From Candidatus Zixiibacteriota bacterium (lineage in GTDB: Bacteria > Zixibacteria > MSB-5A5 > UBA10806), in NCBI GenBank assembly GCA_003520965.1, contig DOTU01000162.1, forward strand, positions 413 to 5,453: a stretch of DNA of 5,041 nucleotides, read 5' to 3'. Below the pieces are notes generated by a model. That model searched no databases. It was not told the DNA's origin and saw only the letters and a list, made by a program, of their open reading frames with translations. Shown here one piece after another: positions 1 to 4,880 of this stretch (the first letter of the stretch is position 1; each line of letters opens with the position of its first letter). Made by a program: the position numbers and the translations under genes.

Positions 1-272
1 GGAACGGGCACGCCGGAGTTGGTCATTTCGGCCAGTCCGGAGCCTTTGCCCCCGAGGAGGTCTTTCATCTTGCTGTTGCCTTCGGCTTTGCCATCGCCGA
101 AATAATACAGGTACTTGCCGCCCCTGGCTATCTCTTTGACAGCCATTGGCTTCTTTGATTCTACTGCCTTTTTGGCAGGTGCCGCAGCTTTTACAATCGG
201 TTTTGCGGCGGGCTTGGAATGCTTAACTTTGGTAGTTTTTTTGGGGGATGGTTTCTGTTTCTTCACGGGCAT
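1..272 (-). CDS. ppdK: Pyruvate, phosphate dikinase, N-terminal part (runs off the left edge)
   Basis: The 90 complete codons visible encode the start of pyruvate phosphate dikinase, the cytoplasmic enzyme that interconverts pyruvate, ATP and phosphate with phosphoenolpyruvate, AMP and pyrophosphate. From about residue 53 the protein reads KYLYYFGDGKAEGN, then DLLGGKGSGLAEMTNSGVPV at 71-90. This is the characteristic beginning of the PPDK nucleotide-binding domain, including the Gly-rich GGKG motif at 74-77. The family is usually about 870-950 residues, so roughly nine tenths lies outside the window. The start at 272 is supported by an AAGGAG ribosome binding site at 278-283, five bases upstream. 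Odd feature: residues 1-46 form a basic, low-complexity extension with 15 Lys, many Ala and Pro and only one acidic residue, absent from ordinary PPDK as I know it. It lies on the same strand as the small membrane-protein gene but 553 bases away and has its own promoter. The family call is very secure. Confidence 0.94.
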   Translation of the reverse strand, partial: MPVKKQKPSPKKTTKVKHSKPAAKPIVKAAAPAKKAVESKKPMAVKEIARGGKYLYYFGDGKAEGNSKMKDLLGGKGSGLAEMTNSGVPV

Positions 273-321
273 ATATGCTCCTTATTTATCTAAAATATCT
301 TCATCGTTTTAATAGACGAGA

Positions 322-350
322 ATTATATCGGATAGGGAGAGTTTTCGCAA
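322..350 (-). promoter_or_regulatory. Sigma-70-type promoter for ppdK
   Basis: On the minus strand a TTGCGA box (350-345, four of six matches to the -35 consensus) is followed after exactly 17 bases by a perfect TATAAT (327-322). Transcription would begin near 315, giving a leader of about 40 bases that contains the ppdK ribosome binding site at 283-278. Spacing, strand and position all fit ppdK. The call is by eye and untested, and promoter consensus in this lineage is not known to me. Confidence 0.55.
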
Positions 351-408
351 GGGAAATGTTGGGCAAGGCGGGCCATTAATAGGGCGGATGCTGAAGTAGT
401 ACCAAAAG

Positions 409-526
409 CCTTATAAAGGTCGTTCGGCAACTGTGATTGCCGAACCAACAGAATAAGAGGGTTGCGCGTTAGGGGGGCTGCAAACCTTAAAGCATCGGGA
501 ATCACAGTTCCCGAAGCACCGAATAA
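409..526. repeat. Two diverged direct copies of a palindromic element (hairpins H1 and H2)
   Basis: H1 at 422-445 has a perfect 8-bp stem (GTTCGGCA / TGCCGAAC) and loop ACTGTGAT. H2 at 495-514 has a perfect 6-bp stem (TCGGGA / TCCCGA) and loop ATCACAGT. The flanks align in the same orientation: CCTTATAAAGG at 409-419 against CCTTAAAG at 485-492, and GAATAA downstream of both hairpins. The copies are therefore diverged direct repeats. The stems differ by a C-G to G-C swap on both arms, which keeps pairing intact. The loops are exact reverse complements of each other. The element resembles interspersed REP-like palindromes; whether it recurs elsewhere in the genome cannot be seen here. Confidence 0.65.
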
Positions 527-555
527 TTGCGAGTAATTAAGTCCCAAAATACATA

Positions 556-585
556 GCCGGACAGTCTTAACAAAAACTGTCCGGC
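556..585. repeat. Inverted repeat H3, perfect 10-bp stem
   Basis: The arms GCCGGACAGT (556-565) and ACTGTCCGGC (576-585) are perfectly complementary around a 10-base loop, CTTAACAAAA. It is the longest uninterrupted stem in the cluster. Neither strand has a clean T-run immediately after it, so it is not a textbook intrinsic terminator, although it may still stop or stabilise a transcript coming from the membrane-protein gene on the minus strand. Confidence 0.7.
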
Positions 586-602
586 TCATTTCCCCCTTGA
601 AA

Positions 603-626
603 CTGGGCTAATGATACGTAGCCCAG
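603..626. repeat. Inverted repeat H4, perfect 8-bp stem, 8-base loop
   Basis: The arms CTGGGCTA (603-610) and TAGCCCAG (619-626) pair perfectly around the loop ATGATACG. On the minus strand the hairpin is followed by TTTC only, a weak terminator tail at best. Its stem and loop sizes match H1, although the sequences differ. Confidence 0.65.
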
Positions 627-661
627 CCGATTCAGTCAACATGAATAAAGTAAGTAGGCAC

Positions 662-681
662 TGCGTAGTAATATATACGCA
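662..681. repeat. Inverted repeat H5, perfect 6-bp stem, 8-base loop
   Basis: The arms TGCGTA (662-667) and TACGCA (676-681) pair perfectly around the 8-base loop GTAATATA. On its own this could be chance; it matters because it is the fourth hairpin with an 8-base loop within about 260 bases. Confidence 0.5.
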
Positions 682-689
682 TTTACTGG

Positions 690-725
690 ATTATTGGGGT
701 CATAATGAAGATGACGCCCAATAAT
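690..725. repeat. Inverted repeat H6, 14 paired bases with one bulge
   Basis: An outer stem ATTATTGGG (690-698) with CCCAATAAT (717-725) is stacked on an inner stem GTCAT (699-703) with ATGAC (711-715). A single bulged G lies at 716 and the loop 704-710 has 7 bases. Fourteen pairs interrupted by one bulge is far beyond chance and is the hairpin most suggestive of a functional RNA or DNA structure here. There is no adjacent T-run on either strand. Confidence 0.65.
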
Positions 726-734
726 TAATAGAAG

Positions 735-754
735 CGCTCATAATAGACAGAGCG
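735..754. repeat. Inverted repeat H7, 5-bp stem, 10-base loop
   Basis: CGCTC (735-739) pairs with GAGCG (750-754) around a 10-base loop. The stem is short and could be chance. It is listed because it continues the hairpin run and sits 72 bases past the stop codon of the membrane-protein gene on the minus strand. Confidence 0.35.
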
Positions 755-825
755 GATACGATTACAGCATTGGCAGCCCTATGTTGAATTTGCGCGAGAT
801 GTCTTACAAAGAGGGCTTAATTATG

Positions 826-1095
826 TCAAACGGTTGTCTTGACCGGTTTCGCTTTTTCGTCTTGAGTTTGATCGTTTCTCAATTCCATGACTTTTTCTTT
901 GAGCTCGTCGTTGTGCACAATGAGTTGCTCTCTGAAGCCGAGCTTTTTCAGCGATCGGGTTCTAATCATGATGCCGAGCGAAACGAGCATGAACATGAAT
1001 GAATTAGCGGTCCGGAAAATGTTGCCGAAATTGAATTGGGTATCAAGAAAGGCGGCGATACCAAGACCAAATAGTACGAGTCCCCAAATAAACAT
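826..1095 (-). CDS. Small two-helix membrane protein with charged C-terminal tail
   Basis: This encodes 89 residues of unknown function. Residues 2-17 (FIWGLVLFGLGIAAFL) and about 32-44 (SFMFMLVSLGIMI) are hydrophobic enough to be membrane helices. They are joined by a short loop, and RTRSLKK at 45-51 is basic, so by the positive-inside rule the C-terminus should be cytoplasmic. Residues about 53-81 are rich in Glu, Lys, Leu and Asp and could form a short coiled coil. The start is strongly supported: an AAGGAGG ribosome binding site (1107-1101) lies five bases before the ATG. The first helix loosely resembles the small LiaI/LiaF-type transmembrane domain (DUF5668-like), but that is a resemblance by eye, not an assignment. 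It is divergent from the large secreted-protein gene and on the same strand as ppdK. Longer frames on the opposite strand are shadows. I am confident that it is a gene, not of its function. Confidence 0.8.
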   Translation of the reverse strand: MFIWGLVLFGLGIAAFLDTQFNFGNIFRTANSFMFMLVSLGIMIRTRSLKKLGFREQLIVHNDELKEKVMELRNDQTQDEKAKPVKTTV

Positions 1096-1145
1096 AAGTC
1101 CCTCCTTAAGGATTATAGTTTAACGACATTAATATCGGCATTAAA

Positions 1146-1169
1146 GGGCGGGGCTTTAGGGGGGCGGGG
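1146..1169 (+). other. G-quadruplex-forming motif
   Basis: Four G-runs (3, 4, 6 and 4 Gs) are separated by loops of 1, 5 and 1 bases (C, CTTTA, C), which satisfies the usual four-run quadruplex pattern. The 8-mer GGGCGGGG occurs twice, at 1146-1153 and 1162-1169. It lies about 50 bases upstream of the membrane-protein start, where the G-rich strand is the template strand for that gene's upstream region, and about 230 bases upstream of the large plus-strand gene. A role in transcription is inference. Confidence 0.5.
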
Positions 1170-1176
1170 TGGAATA

Positions 1177-1211
1177 GGACTGAGTGATGAGGACTGAGGA
1201 CCGAGAGGAAT
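1177..1211 (+). repeat. Degenerate 7-base-period run, upstream copy
   Basis: Read in sevens from 1177 the units are GGACTGA, GTGATGA, GGACTGA and GGACCGA, then the weaker GAGGAAT. It leads directly into the palindromic repeat at 1212. A similar 7-base-period run precedes the second palindromic copy downstream of the large gene. Confidence 0.45.
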
Positions 1212-1252
1212 TTGTCGGGTTTCTCGCGGACTCGGAACCCGGCCTGCTATCT
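1212..1252 (+). repeat. Palindromic intergenic repeat, copy 1
   Basis: Positions 1212-1238 are identical over 27 bases to 4735-4761, and the next 14-15 bases are similar with one indel. The element folds: GTCGGGTTTC (1214-1223) pairs with GGAACCCGGC (1234-1243), with two G-T pairs, around a 10-base loop. This is the form of a REP-like interspersed palindrome. It lies about 150 bases upstream of the large secreted-protein gene, in the same orientation as the downstream copy. Confidence 0.75.
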
Positions 1253-1268
1253 CAAGAAGCATGCCTTC

Positions 1269-1299
1269 CCCCTTTGACAAAAACGACGAGAAAAAGGGG
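1269..1299. repeat. Inverted repeat CCCCTTT / AAAGGGG
   Basis: CCCCTTT (1269-1275) and AAAGGGG (1293-1299) are complementary arms around a 17-base A-rich spacer. The left arm overlaps a perfect TTGACA (1274-1279), and a TATAAA lies at 1303-1308, but the 23-base spacing is too long for a normal sigma-70 promoter. I read it first as a palindromic intergenic element. A promoter role for the downstream gene remains possible. Confidence 0.4.
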
Positions 1300-1401
1300 T
1301 TGTATAAAATGGACCTCCCTCATATATTGCATTTGCCTCATAAGTAATCAAAGGCGATGGGATACCGGAAAAGAGAAAAACTTAATACTTCGAGGTGCGT
1401 G

Positions 1402-4400
1402 ATGAGACGGATTGTTCTTTATTTGGTTTTGACTATCCCATTAATACCTTCGTTATCGAAGGCAAATCCTGGGTATGCACTGCAGTTTGATGGTATTGAT
1501 GATTATGTCACCATGGGTGATAACTATATGCTTGCTAATAGTGATTTTACATTTGAATTTTGGATTAGCACCAGCTATCAGGCTTTCGCTCCGGTAATGG
1601 GAAAATCAAATGGTAGCGATGTCTACGGTTATACTTTCGAGATAAATAGATCTTCAGGTAAAATTGATTATAAAAGATGCAATTATTTGGGTCAATCCTG
1701 GACGACTTCGCATTCAACGATTACCGATGGATTATGGCATCACGTAGCTTTTGTATACGAAAACAGCACAGGCTTTGGAAAATTGATTATTGATGGGAAT
1801 ATTGACGAACAGAATGCATTAGTAACGGATATCGGTATTAGTAATGCTCCCTTTACCATTTCCGGTAATTGGGGAATGTTTCAAGGGATGATTGACGAAG
1901 TCAGAATATGGAATTATCAACGAACCGTATCTGAAATTCAAACCTACATGCATTCAAAATTGGCGGGAAATGAACAGGGACTTATAGGATATTGGAATTT
2001 TGATGGGGGACAGGGCGATACCGCACATGACTTATCGTCAAGTGTAATAGACGGGCGCTTGGGTAATATTGATGGCCCAGATACAGCTGACCCCGCTTGG
2101 GTAATTTCAACTGCTCCGATTGCTCGAATATGGTATATTTCGGTAAATGGTAACGATGGAACTGGCGATGGCTCAGAAAGCAATCCTTTCAGGACAATTC
2201 AGCATGGAATTAATGTTTCCTCTAATAGCGATACGGTGCTGGTGGCGCCGGGGATATATCATGAGAATATCGACCTTTTTGGGAAAGCCATAATAATGAA
2301 GTCGCAATCAGGAGCCGAATCGACCATAATTGAATCCTTAAATAGCGGATCGCCAATCATTTATACAAATTGCTATAGTATTGCATTTACAGTTATCAAT
2401 GGATTTACTTTACTAAACGCCCTTAATACGCCGGCCATTAAAATTGATACGTCAAACATTTCAGTTTTGAATAATATATTTGAATCAAATACAAATAATA
2501 TTTGGCCGGGAGGCGGAGGAATAGGGGCATGGGGTCCCGGAGTCCGGAGAATATCAGGTAACGTATTTCGGAATAATTCTGCATATAGTGGGGGGGCCAT
2601 AAATAATATTTTTGGCACAGTCTCTATCGATAGCAATATATTTGAATCAAATAATTACCATGCAGTTTATTTGGAACATTCAGATTCATCAAATATCAGA
2701 TATAATTTGTTTTATTCAAATCAGGGCGGCTTAGAAATCAGTTCAAGCTGGAATTGCGTTATTTCAAATAATACTTTCGTAAATAATAATACCTACGCTT
2801 CCATAATTCCATGGGTATTGCATCACTCAAAAATAATTAACAATATTATCTCTTTAAATGCCGTAGGTATTGCTGGGTTTGCTAGTGATTCTATAACTTT
2901 ATGCTATAATAACGTTTGGCAGAACACTGTTGACTATGACGGTATTATTCCTGGAGAAGGGTCAATTTCGGTCAATCCTCTTTTTGTAGGTGGGGATCCC
3001 GCTAATTATCATCTTTTGCGGAGCTCCCCTTGCCTCGATGTTGGCGATCCTAATTCTCCTCTTGATCCCGATAGCACTCGCGCCGATATGGGAGCCTATT
3101 TCTTTGACCAGAGCTATAGCATTTTAGATTATAGTCTAATTAGCCCGATTAACAATACAATAGTTAACGGCGCAAATTTCGTTTGGCATTCCACGACTGA
3201 TTTAGATTCCGGATATACTGTCTATTACAAATTATATTGGGATATCAACCCATCATTTTTAGCAACAGATTCATCGGTAACTTTGTCAGATACCTTTTTT
3301 ACAAATCAGGAAGCGGCCAGATCGCTCAGATATTATTGGAAAGTGGAAGCATTCAATTATCATGCATTACCGATTTATAGTAATCAGACATGGTCATTTT
3401 ATTTAAATGGCTATCCTACTCGGCCTGCGCCGTTCGCACCCGAAAACGGCCGAGACGCTGATTCAACGGCTCTTATATCTTGGCTCGTAAGTACAGATCC
3501 CGATTCCTTCGATGCCGTTTCCTACACCATTCAAATCGATAATGATTCTGCTTTCGCATCGCCGGAGGTGAATCAATCTGGCTTGCGGTCGGGGATAATA
3601 CTGGATGATGCGTTTGCAATCCGCCTTGGGGAGCTTGAGGGGCATGAGAATTTGCAGGCCGATACCCGCTATTTCTGGAGAGTTAGGGCTGACGATAATT
3701 ACGGGCTGTCTTCCGATTGGACCGATGGGACGAACTGGTTTGTCTATTTGGCGCAGAATCATCCTCCCAATGCGCCGGATTCTGGCTTCTCCCCTACCGG
3801 CGGCGAGGAGGTAATATCGCTGACACCGTTAATCACATGGGCGAATGGGTCTGACCCCGATCCGGATGACCATGCAGAGAATTTATCTTATGCTATCAGG
3901 CTTTCGACAGATTCGAGCTTTATCGGTTTCATCTATTACGATACAACAGGGATTGGACTAAACCAGATTCAGCCAGTCGCAGAGTTGGCTGACAATACCC
4001 GCTACTATTATGAAATCAAGACGATCGATGATGGCGGGCTGTCGTCGGGCTGGAGCGCGCGTCAGGATTTTTGGACCAACCATTACAACTTCCCACCGGA
4101 GCCGTTCCCTCTTATGGAGCCGTTGGCTGGGACCAAGCAGGTTGTGGCCAATACCCATTTCACCTGGGGCGGTACGGTAGATTATGATCCGAATTCGAGT
4201 TTCACATATTCAATCCAGTTCTCACCCGATAGCACGTTTCAGTGGATAGCGAGGCAGGTTGCAGGAGTAAATGATACCGCAATTACAATCGCTACCGATA
4301 CAATCGCGCTGGTGGGAGCGTATCCGTTCTGGCGCGTGGTGGCGGTAGATGACGACGGCCTGATGCGTATCGGCGGCATCCCGGAGCAGGCGCGGCGGAT

Positions 4401-4617
4401 GATCATCCTTCCCCCCGGCGATGCCAACAGCAGCGGCAATGTGACGGGGTTGGATGTTGTCTACTTGGTCAATTACTTCAAAAGTAAAGGCCCTGCGCCA
4501 GACCCGCTTCTCGCAGGGGATGCCAACGGTTCATGTTCGACGACAGGGTTGGATGTGACCTTTCTGGTGCGGTTTTTCAAAGGGATGGGACCGGCGCCGA
4601 GGAGATGCGCGCAATAA
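1402..4617 (+). CDS. Secreted LamG / beta-helix / FN3-like / dockerin protein
   Basis: A 1071-residue exported protein. Residues 1-21 are a signal peptide (MRR, hydrophobic core, SKA cleavage motif). About 26-225 is a LamG-like concanavalin-A fold (ALQFDGIDDYV, WHHVAFVYE, IDEVRIW, GYWNFD). About 244-570 is a right-handed beta-helix starting YISVNGNDGTGDGS...NPF, with repeated Asn-aromatic turns at 358, 387, 412, 435, 457 and 481 and a SPCLDVGDP...RADMGAY end. Four fibronectin-III-like modules follow (about 577-667, 674-783, 788-895, 899-1003; markers YFWRVRADD, YYYEIKTIDD, PFWRVVAVDD). Residues 1006-1070 are a type I dockerin with two calcium loops: D1007/N1009/S1011/D1018 and D1040/N1042/S1044/D1051. 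The start at 1402 is chosen over an in-frame ATG at 1357 because it begins the signal peptide and has GAGG at 1392-1395. Likely role: surface attachment or polysaccharide binding; a lyase activity is possible but no catalytic residues can be identified. No cohesin partner is visible. The first half is much more AT-rich than the C-terminal part. Confidence 0.93.
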   Translation: MRRIVLYLVLTIPLIPSLSKANPGYALQFDGIDDYVTMGDNYMLANSDFTFEFWISTSYQAFAPVMGKSNGSDVYGYTFEINRSSGKIDYKRCNYLGQSWTTSHSTITDGLWHHVAFVYENSTGFGKLIIDGNIDEQNALVTDIGISNAPFTISGNWGMFQGMIDEVRIWNYQRTVSEIQTYMHSKLAGNEQGLIGYWNFDGGQGDTAHDLSSSVIDGRLGNIDGPDTADPAWVISTAPIARIWYISVNGNDGTGDGSESNPFRTIQHGINVSSNSDTVLVAPGIYHENIDLFGKAIIMKSQSGAESTIIESLNSGSPIIYTNCYSIAFTVINGFTLLNALNTPAIKIDTSNISVLNNIFESNTNNIWPGGGGIGAWGPGVRRISGNVFRNNSAYSGGAINNIFGTVSIDSNIFESNNYHAVYLEHSDSSNIRYNLFYSNQGGLEISSSWNCVISNNTFVNNNTYASIIPWVLHHSKIINNIISLNAVGIAGFASDSITLCYNNVWQNTVDYDGIIPGEGSISVNPLFVGGDPANYHLLRSSPCLDVGDPNSPLDPDSTRADMGAYFFDQSYSILDYSLISPINNTIVNGANFVWHSTTDLDSGYTVYYKLYWDINPSFLATDSSVTLSDTFFTNQEAARSLRYYWKVEAFNYHALPIYSNQTWSFYLNGYPTRPAPFAPENGRDADSTALISWLVSTDPDSFDAVSYTIQIDNDSAFASPEVNQSGLRSGIILDDAFAIRLGELEGHENLQADTRYFWRVRADDNYGLSSDWTDGTNWFVYLAQNHPPNAPDSGFSPTGGEEVISLTPLITWANGSDPDPDDHAENLSYAIRLSTDSSFIGFIYYDTTGIGLNQIQPVAELADNTRYYYEIKTIDDGGLSSGWSARQDFWTNHYNFPPEPFPLMEPLAGTKQVVANTHFTWGGTVDYDPNSSFTYSIQFSPDSTFQWIARQVAGVNDTAITIATDTIALVGAYPFWRVVAVDDDGLMRIGGIPEQARRMIILPPGDANSSGNVTGLDVVYLVNYFKSKGPAPDPLLAGDANGSCSTTGLDVTFLVRFFKGMGPAPRRCAQ

Positions 4618-4623
4618 AATAGT

Positions 4624-4658
4624 TGCGGGTCGCGAGTCACGAGTCACGAGTCGCGAGA
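4624..4658 (+). repeat. 7-base tandem repeat, downstream copy
   Basis: Read in sevens the units are TGCGGGT, CGCGAGT, CACGAGT, CACGAGT and CGCGAGA, a short minisatellite-like array starting seven bases after the stop codon of the large gene. It is cleaner than the 7-base run at 1177-1211 and, like it, precedes a copy of the palindromic repeat. Confidence 0.65.
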
Positions 4659-4667
4659 AAAAGCGGC

Positions 4668-4686
4668 AAAACCACCAAGGGGTTTT
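4668..4686 (+). terminator. Weak candidate terminator after the large gene
   Basis: AAAACC (4668-4673) pairs with GGTTTT (4681-4686) around a 7-base loop, giving an A-rich upstream arm and a T-rich downstream arm about 50 bases after the stop. Only two G-C pairs support the stem and the T-run is only four long, so termination is a guess based on position and form. Confidence 0.25.
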
Positions 4687-4705
4687 AACCTACGGTCCCG
4701 CAGAG

Positions 4706-4723
4706 GTCACAGCAAGCTGTGAC
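4706..4723. repeat. Perfect inverted repeat GTCACAGC-AA-GCTGTGAC
   Basis: Two perfectly complementary 8-base arms are separated by AA. As single-stranded nucleic acid it would form a hairpin with a slightly opened loop; as duplex it is a near-perfect palindrome of operator size. There is no T-run after it. It lies between the large gene and the Nudix gene, about 160 bases before the latter, so it could be part of the repeat material or a protein-binding site. Confidence 0.5.
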
Positions 4724-4734
4724 GCTCAGTTAGA

Positions 4735-4776
4735 TTGTCGGGTTTCTCGCGGACTCGGAACACCGACCTACTATCT
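4735..4776 (+). repeat. Palindromic intergenic repeat, copy 2
   Basis: Identical to copy 1 over 4735-4761 and similar to 4776, in the same orientation 3523 bases away. The left arm GTCGGGTTTC (4737-4746) pairs with GGAAC and CCGAC (4757-4767) with one bulged A at 4762. A G-T pair in copy 1 is a proper A-T pair here, so pairing is kept despite sequence change. The two copies bracket the large secreted-protein gene. Confidence 0.75.
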
Positions 4777-4880
4777 GAGTATGTGGTTTCGAGTTCGGGA
4801 GCGTCAGGAGTCGCAAGGTTCCATTCAGAGGCATACGGAAAATTGTTTGCGAAAAGGAAGCCAAAACGGAGGAGGGTTTG

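Larger units (their letters stand above)
273..825. other. 553-base gene-free stretch rich in hairpins
   Basis: No convincing gene is present on either strand. The one long minus-strand frame (589 to 323) has no ribosome binding site, runs through several perfect palindromes and overlaps the ppdK promoter, so I do not call it. The stretch holds the ppdK promoter at its left end and seven short hairpins between 422 and 754, listed separately. I saw no tRNA, tmRNA, RNase P or SRP RNA signature. Positions 755-825 hold nothing I can name. Confidence 0.6.

Noticed and set aside
115..312. 65-residue open frame on the plus strand
   Set aside because: It is the reverse-strand shadow of the unmistakable ppdK start and its promoter.
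323..589. 88-residue open frame on the minus strand
   Set aside because: It runs through H1, H2 and H3, has no ribosome binding site before its ATG and overlaps the ppdK promoter. It is most likely a chance frame in repeat sequence.
422..754. CRISPR array or integron attC array
   Set aside because: There are no regular identical repeats with unique spacers, no cas or integrase gene, and no cassette reading frames between the hairpins.
1112..1117. Perfect TATAAT on the minus strand before the membrane-protein gene
   Set aside because: The transcription start would fall inside the ribosome binding site at 1101-1107, and no -35 box is found at 16-18 bases. Probably chance, or a promoter of another type.
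781..1123. Two plus-strand frames (781-1002 and 887-1123)
   Set aside because: Both lie opposite the small membrane-protein gene, which has a much better ribosome binding site and membrane-helix pattern.
1357..1401. Earlier in-frame start for the large gene at 1357
   Set aside because: It would place 15 charged residues before the signal peptide and lacks a good ribosome binding site, whereas 1402 has GAGG six bases upstream and starts the signal peptide.
3463..4439. Several frames on the minus strand and one at 3605-3814 on the plus strand
   Set aside because: All are shadows of the large secreted-protein gene, whose domains are continuous through this region.
4706..4723. CRP-type operator
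   Set aside because: The half-sites are in the opposite order (TCACA then TGTGA) to the CRP consensus, so only the palindrome is reported.
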